Assembly (NCBI RefSeq): GCF_000010665.1
Contig: NC_012796.1
Coordinates: forward strand, 4,240,001-4,304,000
Reading direction: 5' to 3'
DNA from: Solidesulfovibrio magneticus RS-1
GTDB taxonomy: Bacteria > Desulfobacterota > Desulfovibrionia > Desulfovibrionales > Desulfovibrionaceae
DNA length: 64,000 nt
This document shows, one piece after another, positions 1 through 8,118 of the stretch (positions within the stretch are counted from its first letter, which is position 1; every line of letters begins with the position of its first letter). A model generated the notes under the pieces. The model did not search any database, was not told the origin of the DNA, and was given only the letters and a program-made list of their open reading frames with translations. The position numbers were made by a program, and so were the translations under genes.

Positions 1-1419
1 TCGCTGTGCCTGTACTTCATGACTCCGGCCCCGCCGGAGTTCCCCATCGTCGCCGCGCCCCTGCTGCTGACGGGGTGCGCCTACGAAAGCTGGGCCCTCT
101 TCGCCATTTGCGGCCATCCCGTCAGCCGGCGCACGCACCTTTGGACCGCCGCCATTATCCTTGTTCTCACCCTTGCCGCCGCCGGCCTGGGCCAGCCGTG
201 GCGCATGGCCATGCTGCCGGCCCTGCACGCGATTTTCTATGCCCTGCCCGCCTGGGCGCTGCTGGCAAACCAAAAACGGGAGCTGTCCCTGCGCGTTGTC
301 CTTGGCGGTTGCTTCGTCCTGCTGGCCGCCGTGTTCACGGCCCAAAGCGCCTTGGCCCTGTGTGGCCTTGCGCCTGTCCCGTCCCTGGACGCCGTCATCC
401 CGGCGGCGGTTTACGTCATGCTCCTGGTCAGCGGATTTTCGCTGCTCCTGTTGGCCCAACAAAAAAGCGACGAGGCCTTGGAGCGTGCCCGGCGGTCCTT
501 GCGCGAGCAAGACGCCCAATACCGCTTCATCGTCGACAACGCCCTGGAAGGCATCGTGGCCCTGGACAGGGACGGCCGCGTCACGTTCCTCAACCGGCGC
601 ATGGCCGAGATGGTGGGCTATCGCGTGGAAGAGGTCCTGGGCAAACCGTATTTGGATTTTCTGGCCGAGGACCAGTTCGCGGACGCCACAGCCAAGCAGG
701 CCGAACGGACCCAGGGCCTCGACGGCGTCTACGAACGCTGCCTGCTGCGCAAGGACGGCGGCCGAAAATGGGTGCAGGTTTCGGCCCGGGCCGTGCTGGA
801 CGCCGCCGGCCATTACGCCGGCGCGTTTTCCGTCATCATCGACATCGACGCCCGCAAGAGGACCGAGACGGCCCTGACGGCATCCAACAAGCGCCTGGCC
901 GAGCAAAGCCTGCTCGACGGGCTGACCGGCATCGCCAACCGCCGCCGCTTCGACGAGGCCCTGGCCCGGGAATACCGCCGCCATGCCCGAGGCGGCGCGT
1001 CGTTGTCCCTTGTCCTTATCGACATCGACCACTTCAAGGCCTTTAACGACCGCTACGGCCACCTTCATGGCGACGCCTGCCTGCGTCAGGTGGCCGGGGT
1101 GCTGCGCCAAAACGTCACCCGGGCCGGCGATCTGGTCGCCCGCTACGGCGGCGAGGAGTTCGCCTGCATCCTGGCCGAGACCGACGCGCCGTCGGCCGCA
1201 GCCATGGCCGAGCGCCTGCGCCAGGCCGTGGCCGCCCTGGACATTCCCCACGAGGCCTCGCCCACGGCCTGCCGCGTCACCATCAGTTGCGGCGCGGCCA
1301 CGGTGCGTTGCCTGCCGGGCGGCTCGCCCCTTGAGCTCCTGGCCCGGGCCGACGAACAACTCTACCGGGCCAAGGCCGCCGGACGCGATCAGGCCGCGGC
1401 CGAAAGCTGCGCAAACTGA
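1..1419 (+). CDS. PAS-GGDEF diguanylate cyclase, 5' partial
   Basis: Makes cyclic di-GMP from two GTP at the inner membrane. The frame is open from base 1, so the true start probably lies upstream; the first ATG in the window is at 19. Several hydrophobic segments come first, then a PAS domain ([16 protein letters not shown] onward), a short linker ([16 protein letters not shown]) and a full GGDEF domain. The active-site motif RYGGEEF is intact. An inhibitory-site RxxD (RAGD) lies five residues before it, so product feedback is likely. The visible N-terminus is a membrane sensor of unknown ligand. It ends about 100 bp before purT, with no clear hairpin terminator between them. Activity is inferred from the intact motifs. 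Confidence 0.9.
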   Translation, partial: SLCLYFMTPAPPEFPIVAAPLLLTGCAYESWALFAICGHPVSRRTHLWTAAIILVLTLAAAGLGQPWRMAMLPALHAIFYALPAWALLANQKRELSLRVVLGGCFVLLAAVFTAQSALALCGLAPVPSLDAVIPAAVYVMLLVSGFSLLLLAQQKSDEALERARRSLREQDAQYRFIVDNALEGIVALDRDGRVTFLNRRMAEMVGYRVEEVLGKPYLDFLAEDQFADATAKQAERTQGLDGVYERCLLRKDGGRKWVQVSARAVLDAAGHYAGAFSVIIDIDARKRTETALTASNKRLAEQSLLDGLTGIANRRRFDEALAREYRRHARGGASLSLVLIDIDHFKAFNDRYGHLHGDACLRQVAGVLRQNVTRAGDLVARYGGEEFACILAETDAPSAAAMAERLRQAVAALDIPHEASPTACRVTISCGAATVRCLPGGSPLELLARADEQLYRAKAAGRDQAAAESCAN

Positions 1420-1525
1420 AGCAAGGCGGCCTTTTTTGGCGCAAAGACGCTGCTGCCCCCTTGTCCTGGCCGCGCCGCCCTTATACGTTGTCGCCGCCCG
1501 ACATTCCCCACTTCAGGAGGCCCCC

Positions 1526-2707
1526 ATGACCACCATCGGCACGCCGCTCACCGCGTCCGCGACCAAAATATTGCTGCTCGGTTCCGGCGAACTCGGCAAG
1601 GAAGTGGCCATCGAAGCCCAGCGCCTGGGCGTCGAGGTCATCGCCGTGGACCGCTACCCCAACGCCCCAGCCATGCAGGTGGCCCATCGCCGCCACGTGG
1701 TCAGCATGCTCGACGCGCCGGCCCTTCGCTCCATCATCGAGGCCGAAAAGCCCGACTATATCGTGCCCGAGATCGAGGCCATCGCCACCGAGGAGCTCAT
1801 CAAGCTCGAAGCCGAAGGCTATCCGGTGGTGCCCACGGCCCGGGCCGCCCGACTGACCATGGACCGCGAGGGCATCCGCCGCCTGGCCGCCGAGGAGTTG
1901 GGCCTTGTCACCTCGCCCTACCGTTTCGCCGACACCCGGGAAGAGTTCCTGGCCGCCTGCGACGCCGTGGGTTTTCCCTGCGTGGTCAAGCCCGTGATGT
2001 CGTCTTCGGGCAAGGGCCAAAGCGTGGCCCGGGACGCCGCCTCGGCCGAGGCCTCCTGGGACTACGCCCAGACGGCCGGCCGGGCCGGGGCCGGGCGGGT
2101 CATTGTCGAGGGTTTTGTCGATTTCGACTACGAAATCACGCTGCTCACCGTCCGCCACGCCGGCGGCACGAGCTTTTGCGCCCCCATCGGCCATCGCCAG
2201 GAAAAGGGCGACTACCGCGAGTCCTGGCAGCCCCATCCCATGAGCCAGTCCGCCCTGGCCAAGGCCCAGGCCATGGCCGGGGCCGTCACCGAGGCTCTGG
2301 GCGGGCGCGGCATCTTCGGCGTGGAGCTTTTCATCAAGGGCGACGCGGTCATCTTCTCGGAAGTCTCGCCCCGGCCCCACGACACCGGCATGGTGACGCT
2401 CATTTCCCAGGACCTTTCGGAATTCGCCCTGCACGTGCGGGCCATCCTGGGGCTGCCCATCCCGGCCATCCGCCTCTACGGCCCGGCCGCCTCCCGGGTT
2501 ATCCTGGGCGAAGGCGATTCCACCTCGCCGCGTTTCGCCATTGATCCGGCCGCCCTGGCCCAGCCCGACACGGCCATCAAGCTTTTCGGCAAGCCCGAGC
2601 TCCACGGCACGCGCCGCCTGGGCGTGGCCCTGGCCCTGGGCCGGGACGTGGAGGAGGCCAAGGCCAAGGCCATCGCCGCCGCCTCCCATGTGAAGGTGGA
2701 ATTGTAG
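1526..2707 (+). CDS. purT: Formate-dependent phosphoribosylglycinamide formyltransferase (PurT)
   Basis: An ATP-grasp enzyme that formylates glycinamide ribonucleotide with formate and ATP, the third step of purine synthesis, in the cytosol. It has 393 residues; E. coli PurT has 392. The start is fixed by AGGAGG at 1515-1520, five bases before the ATG. The N-terminal pre-ATP-grasp fold carries [12 protein letters not shown]. The ATP-grasp region includes [12 protein letters not shown] and the metal/ATP segment [27 protein letters not shown]. The frame stays open upstream to about 983, but that stretch overlaps the GGDEF gene out of frame and is not coding. Use of formate suits an anaerobe. 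A perfect hairpin follows the stop. Confidence 0.96.
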   Translation: MTTIGTPLTASATKILLLGSGELGKEVAIEAQRLGVEVIAVDRYPNAPAMQVAHRRHVVSMLDAPALRSIIEAEKPDYIVPEIEAIATEELIKLEAEGYPVVPTARAARLTMDREGIRRLAAEELGLVTSPYRFADTREEFLAACDAVGFPCVVKPVMSSSGKGQSVARDAASAEASWDYAQTAGRAGAGRVIVEGFVDFDYEITLLTVRHAGGTSFCAPIGHRQEKGDYRESWQPHPMSQSALAKAQAMAGAVTEALGGRGIFGVELFIKGDAVIFSEVSPRPHDTGMVTLISQDLSEFALHVRAILGLPIPAIRLYGPAASRVILGEGDSTSPRFAIDPAALAQPDTAIKLFGKPELHGTRRLGVALALGRDVEEAKAKAIAAASHVKVEL

Positions 2708-2721
2708 CGCCAAACGCCAAA

Positions 2722-2755
2722 CGGCCAGGCCGAGGAGCATTCCTCGGCCTGGCCG
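2722..2755. terminator. Perfect 15-bp hairpin between convergent purT and rsgA
   Basis: 2722-2736 is the exact reverse complement of 2741-2755, with a GCAT tetraloop. No T-run follows on the plus strand and only a weak T-rich stretch follows on the minus strand. It probably acts as a shared transcript end for the two convergent genes. Confidence 0.6.
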
Positions 2756-2796
2756 CGACGATGACGCGGGCGCGGGATGTCCCCGGCCCGGGCGGG

Positions 2797-3846
2797 TCAG
2801 CCCCGCAGATCCTTCTTGATCGATTTGACCATCCGGCCAAAGGCCTTGTCCTTTTGCCGCCGCTGCCCCAGGGTCATGGCGTTAAACGCCGCCTCCCGGC
2901 CAAGACGGTTCCAGGACTCCAGCCGCGAAGCCTCAAGCCCACCCGCTTTCACGGCCGCCCGCACGGCGCAGCCCGGTTCGCCCTCGTGGCGACAATCGGC
3001 GAACCGGCAGTCCCGGGCCAGAGCCTCGATGTCGCCGTAGCCGCCAAGGCGGCCCTCGTCGTCGCCAAGAAGGCCCAGTTCGCGCATCCCCGGCGTGTCG
3101 ATGAGCAGCGCCCCGCCTTCCAGCCGGACCATCTGACGGCGGGTGGTCGTATGCACGCCCTCCCCCGTGCCGCTGGTCTCCCGCACGGCAAAGGCCTCCC
3201 GGCCAAGCAGCCGGTTGACCAGGGTGGTCTTGCCCACCCCGGACGAACCGAGCAGGCAGCAGGTCAGGCCCGGAACGAGCAGCCCGGCCAGGGCATCGAG
3301 GCCTTCGCCGGTGGCCGCGCTGACGGCCAGGACCGGCGCCCGGGCCGTTTCCTCAAGCCTGGACATCTGCACGGCCAATTCCCCGGGCGAGGCCAGATCG
3401 GCCTTGGCGAGCAGCACCGTGACCACGACGCCGCCGGCCGCAGCCATGGCCAGGTAGCGTTCCAGCCGCCGGGGGTTGTAGTCGTAGCGGCTGGCCTGAA
3501 CGACAAACGCCAGATCCACGCCGGCCGCGATGAGCTGGCTGTCCGTGCCCGGGCCGGCGGCCTTGCGCCGCAGCACCGTGCGGCGCGGCAGCACGGTCTC
3601 GATGACCCGCAGGCCATCCTGGCCGCGCACGGCCACGAAATCGCCGACGCAGGGCAGATCCTCGCCGCAGCCGGCCTCATGGGCCAGCCGGCCGGCCAGG
3701 ACCGCCGCCGTCTCGCCGGCCCGGTCCCAGACCCGGTACAGGCCACGATCCACGGCCGACACCCGGGCGATGCCGTTTGTTTCCAGGCCCATGGACCGGG
3801 CTTTTTCCTCATGCCAGGTCGTCAATCCAAGCTGTTGCATTTCCAT
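2797..3846 (-). CDS. rsgA: Ribosome small-subunit maturation GTPase RsgA
   Basis: A circularly permuted GTPase that proofreads late assembly of the 30S subunit. It has 349 residues, normal for the family. An OB-fold covers roughly residues 30-95. The G motifs appear in permuted order: LLAKADL (G4, about 145-151), GSSGVGKTTL (G1, 200-209), DTPGM (G3, 250-254). The C-terminal zinc knuckle is present as C280, C285, H287 and C293. There is no strong ribosome-binding site; a second Met lies two codons in. It converges on purT and is followed on the minus strand by the hairpin at 2722-2755. Confidence 0.95.
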   Translation of the reverse strand: MEMQQLGLTTWHEEKARSMGLETNGIARVSAVDRGLYRVWDRAGETAAVLAGRLAHEAGCGEDLPCVGDFVAVRGQDGLRVIETVLPRRTVLRRKAAGPGTDSQLIAAGVDLAFVVQASRYDYNPRRLERYLAMAAAGGVVVTVLLAKADLASPGELAVQMSRLEETARAPVLAVSAATGEGLDALAGLLVPGLTCCLLGSSGVGKTTLVNRLLGREAFAVRETSGTGEGVHTTTRRQMVRLEGGALLIDTPGMRELGLLGDDEGRLGGYGDIEALARDCRFADCRHEGEPGCAVRAAVKAGGLEASRLESWNRLGREAAFNAMTLGQRRQKDKAFGRMVKSIKKDLRG

Positions 3847-4001
3847 GATCGTCTATCCCCAAGCGGAGCGGCCGACCGGCCGGCCCGCCGTTGTTGTTCC
3901 ACGGCGCGGCAATCCCGCGCCCGATAACGTCGCCGTCCAGGGCGGCCGGCCGACGCCTGAAGACACGTCGACAAACCACCCTTGATCCCGTTTCCCGTCG
4001 A

Positions 4002-4040
4002 GGGGGGTCCGGGGGGATCATCCCCCCGGCCGCCGGAGGC
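4002..4040 (-). repeat. Dispersed GC-hairpin element, copy 1
   Basis: The core at 4009-4029 is a perfect 10-bp stem around one central base. It is flanked by the family boxes GGGGGGTCC and GGCCGCCGGAGGC. It lies 3' of the acetyltransferase gene (minus strand) and is sense to it. The rest of the 245-bp gap (3847-4091) shows nothing else convincing. Confidence 0.8.
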
Positions 4041-4091
4041 GCCCCTCTTCGACAAACAATCCATAACACCCTTGATTAATGCGCTAACAAT

Positions 4092-4607
4092 TCACGACGC
4101 TGCCCCGCCAAAGGCCGCGTGGGCCACGATGTCGCCCACGGGCCTGATCTGGCCGAAGCTGACGGCCAGGACGTAGCGCTGCGGCACGCCCGGCCAGCCC
4201 AGGCCGGGCACGGCGGCAAAGCCGAAACGGCCGTAGAAGCCGGGATCGCCGACAAGCACGACCCCGGTCGGGCCAGTGCCGGCCAGACGGCCAAGGGCCT
4301 GCCGGACCAGGGCCGAGCCGATGCCCTGTCCTTGCCGGGCCGGCAGCACGCCCAGGGGGCCAAGCAGCAGCCAACCCGGGCCGGATGCGCCGACGCGGGC
4401 CGGGCTCAGGGCCAGATGGCCGACGATGTCGCCGTCCGCCTCGGCCACAAGCGACAGGGCCAAAGCGGCATCGGCCCGCAGCCGGGCGACGATCTCGTGT
4501 TCGACGGGTTCGGCCCCGGGCGGATGCTGGGGATGGTTGTGGAAAGCGGCGTACAAAAGACGCGCGATGGGCGTTTCATCGCCCGGGCGTTCGGTGCGGA
4601 TACCCAT
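4092..4607 (-). CDS. GNAT family N-acetyltransferase
   Basis: Predicted acetyl-CoA-dependent N-acetyltransferase of 171 residues; the substrate cannot be read from the sequence. The start at 4607 (MGIRTERPGDE) is chosen because GGAG lies six bases upstream, inside a longer open frame. The acetyl-CoA loop is VLPARQGQGIGSALVRQAL, matching the family Q/RxxGxG/A motif. It is followed by VVLVGDPGFYGRFGFAAVPG, typical of the YhbS-like subgroup. It stands alone on the minus strand with a dispersed hairpin just past its stop. Confidence 0.85.
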   Translation of the reverse strand: MGIRTERPGDETPIARLLYAAFHNHPQHPPGAEPVEHEIVARLRADAALALSLVAEADGDIVGHLALSPARVGASGPGWLLLGPLGVLPARQGQGIGSALVRQALGRLAGTGPTGVVLVGDPGFYGRFGFAAVPGLGWPGVPQRYVLAVSFGQIRPVGDIVAHAAFGGAAS

Positions 4608-4997
4608 GGGACACTCCATAAACGGTCGAAGGTACGGCCGGGGCGCAACCGGACAGGGAGAAGCCAAGCCGGAAGACGCGACCGGCCCGGAAGGGCCGTC
4701 GTCAGGGAGTGGGTGTCGGGGAAAGCAACAAGAGTCCGGTTCGAAGGACGAACAGGCTCAAAGCGGGCGCGGCGGGCCGCCCCAGGGGAATGGGCCGCCT
4801 TCGTGGAGGAAGGCGGAGTTGGTCCTTGGGGCGACTAGCGGGCGCGGCTTTCGCCGACAACCCGTGCCGCAAGGTCCGAAGTGGCGCTGGACAAAAAAGA
4901 CCTCCTGGGAGAAGCGTTGCTCCCGGGCGATAGCCGGCCGCTTCGGCGGCGTCAAGCGGCCCCACGCCCCAAACCAGCTTGATCGCGGAAGCCCACG
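4608..4997. other. Intergenic, no supported gene
   Basis: 390 bp upstream of both flanking genes. Open frames exist on both strands (for example 4709-4933 plus and 4702-4965 minus), but they have no ribosome-binding site and arginine/proline-rich shadow-like translations. It presumably holds divergent promoters; no convincing -35/-10 pair was found. Confidence 0.5.
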
Positions 4998-5816
4998 GTG
5001 AACACCATGCTTTTCGGCATCTCCGGCCTGCCTCACGGCGACGGCAAAACCAAATTCGCCTACGCCACGGCCATCCCCCATTTGCGGGGCCTAGGCCTGG
5101 ACGCCATGGAACTGCCCTTTGTGCGCTCGGTCAACGTCACGGCCAAAAATCAAGCGGCCATCTTGCGGGCCAAGGCGGAAAACGATTTCCACCTCACGGC
5201 CCACGCCTCGTATTTCATTAACCTCAACGCCGCCGAACCGGACAAGCTGGAAGCCTCCCTGGCCCGCATCCGCCAGGGAGCCGAAGCGCTTGCCCTGGTC
5301 GGCGGACGCGATCTGGTCTTCCACCCCGGCTACTACCTCGGCCAGCCGCCGCAGGCCGTGCTCCAGACCATCGGCGAAAATCTGCGCCGCCTGCCGGACA
5401 CGGGCGTGCGCTACCGCCTGGAGACCACGGGCAAGGCCACCCAGTTCGGGACCGTGGCCGAACTGGCCGGCCTGTGCCGGGAGGTTCCGACCTGCAAGCC
5501 GTGCCTGGATTTTTCCCACATCCACGCCCGGGACAACGGCGCACTCAAGACCCGGGCCGATTTCAGCCGGGTGCTGCGCCAACTGGCCGACATCCTGGGC
5601 GAGGCGGCCCTTGGCGAACTGCATATCCATATCAGCGGCATCGAATACGGCCCCAAGGGCGAAAAGCGCCACCTGCCGCTGGCCCAAAGCGACTTCGATT
5701 ATACGGCCTGCCTGGCGGCGCTGCGGGACCACGGCGCGGCCGGCTGCGTCATCTGCGAGTCGCCGGTGCTGGAGCACGACGCCATGCTGCTCAAAAAGAC
5801 CTGGCTCGCCCTGTAG
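4998..5816 (+). CDS. Endonuclease IV-like TIM-barrel protein
   Basis: A xylose-isomerase-like/AP-endonuclease-2 fold protein of 272 residues, close to the size of bacterial endonuclease IV (Nfo), which cuts DNA at abasic sites with metal help. Candidate metal ligands appear in the expected order: FHPGYY, LETTGK, LDFSHIHA, ELHIHISG and a late CESP. The call assumes this pattern means nuclease activity; a sugar isomerase-like role is the alternative. The start is ambiguous: GTG at 4998, with GGA eight bases upstream, or ATG at 5007. It stands alone, with no terminator seen before the next gene. Confidence 0.72.
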   Translation: MNTMLFGISGLPHGDGKTKFAYATAIPHLRGLGLDAMELPFVRSVNVTAKNQAAILRAKAENDFHLTAHASYFINLNAAEPDKLEASLARIRQGAEALALVGGRDLVFHPGYYLGQPPQAVLQTIGENLRRLPDTGVRYRLETTGKATQFGTVAELAGLCREVPTCKPCLDFSHIHARDNGALKTRADFSRVLRQLADILGEAALGELHIHISGIEYGPKGEKRHLPLAQSDFDYTACLAALRDHGAAGCVICESPVLEHDAMLLKKTWLAL

Positions 5817-5938
5817 CGGACAAAGCCCGCCGCCGCGGCCAGGGCGCCTTTGCCAGGGTCCACCGCGTCGGCTAGATTTCGGCCTCGCGCCACGGGCGCG
5901 GAACGACGCCCCGGCCCAAAACCGAGGCAGGAGAAGGC

Positions 5939-7231
5939 ATGGAATGCGATATTGACACGCTGAGGGCGTTTCTGGAAACCGTGGGCTGTCCGGCCGAAAC
6001 CGCCGCCGTCCTGGCCCGGGACATGCCGCAGACGGCCCAAGGCCTCCCGCCGGCAACAGGCGCGGCCCTGGCCGCCGCCCTAACCGAGGCCCTGGGAACG
6101 CCCGCCGCTCCCTCGGAACTCCTCGAACATGGTTCCCTGGATGACTGGCTCCGCTTCGTCGCCGGCCATCACGACGACGCGGCTCTCAAGCGGGCGGCCA
6201 TGGCCCGCATCATCAACGGCAAGGGCAACATCTCTCCCGGCAAGGCCTATACCATTGACGCCATGCGCCCAGCCGACGCCCCCGGCGTCGCCGGCCTGTT
6301 CCATACCATCTACGACGCCAACTATCCGGTGCTGGACTACTACGTGCCGGAAAAACTCATCGCCCTGAACCGGCAAAAGGCCGTGCTGACCCTGGTGGCC
6401 AGGCTCGAAACCGGCGAGATCGCCGGCCACGGGGCCTATTACCGCAGCTCACCGCCCAATCCGGCCGTCTACGAGCAGGGCCAGCTCCTGGTCGATCCAG
6501 CCTACCGCCAGAGCTCCATGGCCTTCAAGCTGCTGCGGGAACTCGACGCGCTCTCCTACGCCATGCCCTGGGCCGAGGCCTTTTTCGGCGAAGCGGTTTG
6601 CAACCACCTCGTCACCCAGAAAAGCGGTGACAAACAAGGCTACACCCCCTGCGGCATCGAACTGTCGCTCATGCCGGACGCGGCCTACGCCAAGGAAGGG
6701 GCAGCCGGCCGGGTCAGCTGCATGATGGGCTGGCGCATGCACCGCGACAAGCCGTCACCGCTCTATTTGCCCGAAGTCTATCGCCCGGTGCTGGAGGGCA
6801 TCCTGTCCGGCTTCTCCCTGCGCCGCGACATCCGTTTCGACCCGGGCGACCACCCTGCTTCCGGGGAAACGGTCCTCACTTCACGCCTTTTCGACCTCGC
6901 CCAGGTGGAGCGCGTCCAGGTCGCGGCCGTGGGCCACGATTTTCCGGCCCGGACCGCCGCCATCGAGGAGCGGGCCGACCGGCTGGGCTTGGCCGTGGTC
7001 CAGGTATCCATAAACGCCTCATCCCCGAGCACGGCCTGGGCGGTGAGAACCCTGCGGCAACGGGGCTACGTGTTCGGGGCGTTTGCGCCGCAGTGGTTCC
7101 CGGACGGCGACGCGCTGATGCTGCAACGGCTGGCGGCGCAGCCGGATTTCGAGGCCGTCAACCTGTACACCGACCGGGCCAAGGCCATCCTGGCCCACAT
7201 CCGCCAGGAATGGGGGGCGCGTGGACGCTGA
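5939..7231 (+). CDS. GNAT-domain protein with N-terminal extension
   Basis: 430 residues. Residues 1-90 form a helical, unrecognised region. From about 100 the sequence looks like a GNAT acyltransferase: MRPADAPGVAGLFHTIYDANYPV, then strands around VLTLVARLETGEIAGHGAYY and a loop GQLLVDPAYRQSSMAFKLL where acetyl-CoA usually binds. The loop is not a textbook RxxGxG/A. The C-terminal 150 residues have another alpha/beta region of unknown role. The start is supported by AGGAG nine bases before ATG. The stop overlaps a small downstream gene (7221), suggesting coupling. Substrate unknown. Confidence 0.65.
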   Translation: MECDIDTLRAFLETVGCPAETAAVLARDMPQTAQGLPPATGAALAAALTEALGTPAAPSELLEHGSLDDWLRFVAGHHDDAALKRAAMARIINGKGNISPGKAYTIDAMRPADAPGVAGLFHTIYDANYPVLDYYVPEKLIALNRQKAVLTLVARLETGEIAGHGAYYRSSPPNPAVYEQGQLLVDPAYRQSSMAFKLLRELDALSYAMPWAEAFFGEAVCNHLVTQKSGDKQGYTPCGIELSLMPDAAYAKEGAAGRVSCMMGWRMHRDKPSPLYLPEVYRPVLEGILSGFSLRRDIRFDPGDHPASGETVLTSRLFDLAQVERVQVAAVGHDFPARTAAIEERADRLGLAVVQVSINASSPSTAWAVRTLRQRGYVFGAFAPQWFPDGDALMLQRLAAQPDFEAVNLYTDRAKAILAHIRQEWGARGR

Positions 7232-7415
7232 TTGGGACAAGACGGCATCCTCGGGCGCGCCCCGTGTCGATGCCCTGGACAAGGCCTGCAGCCGGGAGCG
7301 CTACGCCGCCGATGAGACGCCGCCGGACGGCTGGCTGGCCGAGGCGCGGCGGGCAGGCCAGGCCCCGGTGGATCTGGGGCCGGGGGAAGACCCCATGCCG
7401 CCGGCCGGACCTTGA
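7221..7415 (+). CDS. Small hypothetical protein, coupled to the GNAT gene
   Basis: A 64-residue, acidic and proline-rich peptide (MDADWDKTASSGAP...). It starts at a GTG inside the last codons of the upstream gene, with a GGGGGG stretch three to four bases before it, and overlaps that gene by 11 bp. No known domain. The support is the coupling arrangement, not homology. Confidence 0.4.
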   Translation: MDADWDKTASSGAPRVDALDKACSRERYAADETPPDGWLAEARRAGQAPVDLGPGEDPMPPAGP

Positions 7416-7447
7416 GCGGCAGCGGCCTGGCCGCCCGGCCAAACACC

Positions 7448-7711
7448 TCAATGAGCGTGGTCGTGGGGTTCGCTTTCATGCCCCTCGTGGACATGGTCAT
7501 GGCGGCCGTGCTCCCCGGCATGGTCGTGGTCATGGACGCCTTCCCCCGCGCCGTGGTCGTGGGGATGCTTGTGCTCGTGGGCATGTTCGTGGGTGTGCGT
7601 GTGGACATGACCGTGGCTGTGCTTTCCCATCCCCGGATGCTCATGTTCATGCTCGTGCTCATGGGCATGTTCGTGGGCATGGTCATGGTGGTGTTCGTGG
7701 TCGCCTTGCAT
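7448..7711 (-). CDS. Histidine-rich small protein, likely metal-binding
   Basis: An 87-residue protein with 35 histidines (40 percent), alternating mostly with Glu, Asp and Ala, and no cysteine. Such proteins bind Ni, Zn or Co and serve as metal stores or chaperones (compare Hpn and the His tails of UreE/HypB); that role here is inferred from composition. The start is well supported by AGGAGG six bases before ATG. No signal peptide, so cytosolic. The opposite strand also has an open frame, but its Val/Met-rich translation is the mirror of His codons. The upstream 400 bp contains a striking AT-rich palindrome (7941-7970) that could be its operator. Confidence 0.85.
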   Translation of the reverse strand: MQGDHEHHHDHAHEHAHEHEHEHEHPGMGKHSHGHVHTHTHEHAHEHKHPHDHGAGEGVHDHDHAGEHGRHDHVHEGHESEPHDHAH

Positions 7712-7940
7712 GGCTGCCTCCTTTTTGCAGCAGCATGGCCCTTTTTATCCCGCCTGCCTAGGCGGCATGTTTCTTGTTCCCATCGCACCCCGGGCATGTC
7801 TTCGTCGCGTTGTTGCTTATGGGCGCATACCAAGGCCAGGTTGACAAGCACTGCCTGGCCACGGGGCCGCATGATGCGTGCTGGACACGGCGTCCTGGCC
7901 AGCTTCAAACCAACCTACGCCCCGGCTCTAATGTCACGTC

Positions 7941-7970
7941 CCTTAAAAAATACGATAGTATTTTTTAAGG
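7941..7970. promoter_or_regulatory. AT-rich perfect palindrome, possible operator
   Basis: A 13-bp perfect inverted repeat (7941-7953 with 7958-7970) around GATA, almost pure A/T inside GC-rich DNA. The 407-bp gap 7712-8118 lies upstream of the His-rich gene and 3' of the glycosyltransferase. With only a few GC pairs at the base it is a poor intrinsic terminator and more like a repressor site. No matching regulator gene is next to it. Confidence 0.5.
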
Positions 7971-8118
7971 AAACAAATGGTTTTAGCTCGTTGACGACAA
8001 AACCCCATATGCGCTTTTCGCGGACGCGACACTAAAGGCCCTGTTCGGTCCCGTGGTCCGGACTCTGGCCGCCTCTTGCAGCATCGATCCGGCCTTCGCC
8101 TCTCGGTAACGGCCCGTT

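Noticed and set aside
983-1525. Upstream extension of purT
   Set aside because: It overlaps the GGDEF domain out of frame and is Arg/Pro-rich. The AGGAGG and family length fix the start at 1526.
4725-4760. GGTTCGAA string resembling a tRNA T-arm
   Set aside because: No acceptor stem, D-arm or anticodon arm can be folded around it.
4702-4965. Overlapping small open frames on both strands
   Set aside because: No ribosome-binding site, Arg/Pro-rich composition and no domain.
7941-7970. AT-rich palindrome as terminator of the glycosyltransferase gene
   Set aside because: The stem is almost all A/T and lies 150 bases beyond the stop, so it would be too weak. An operator is more likely.
7412-8035. 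Plus-strand open frame rich in Met/Val opposite the His-rich gene
   Set aside because: It is the reverse complement of His codons (GTG/ATG from CAC/CAT). The minus-strand gene has AGGAGG at the right place.
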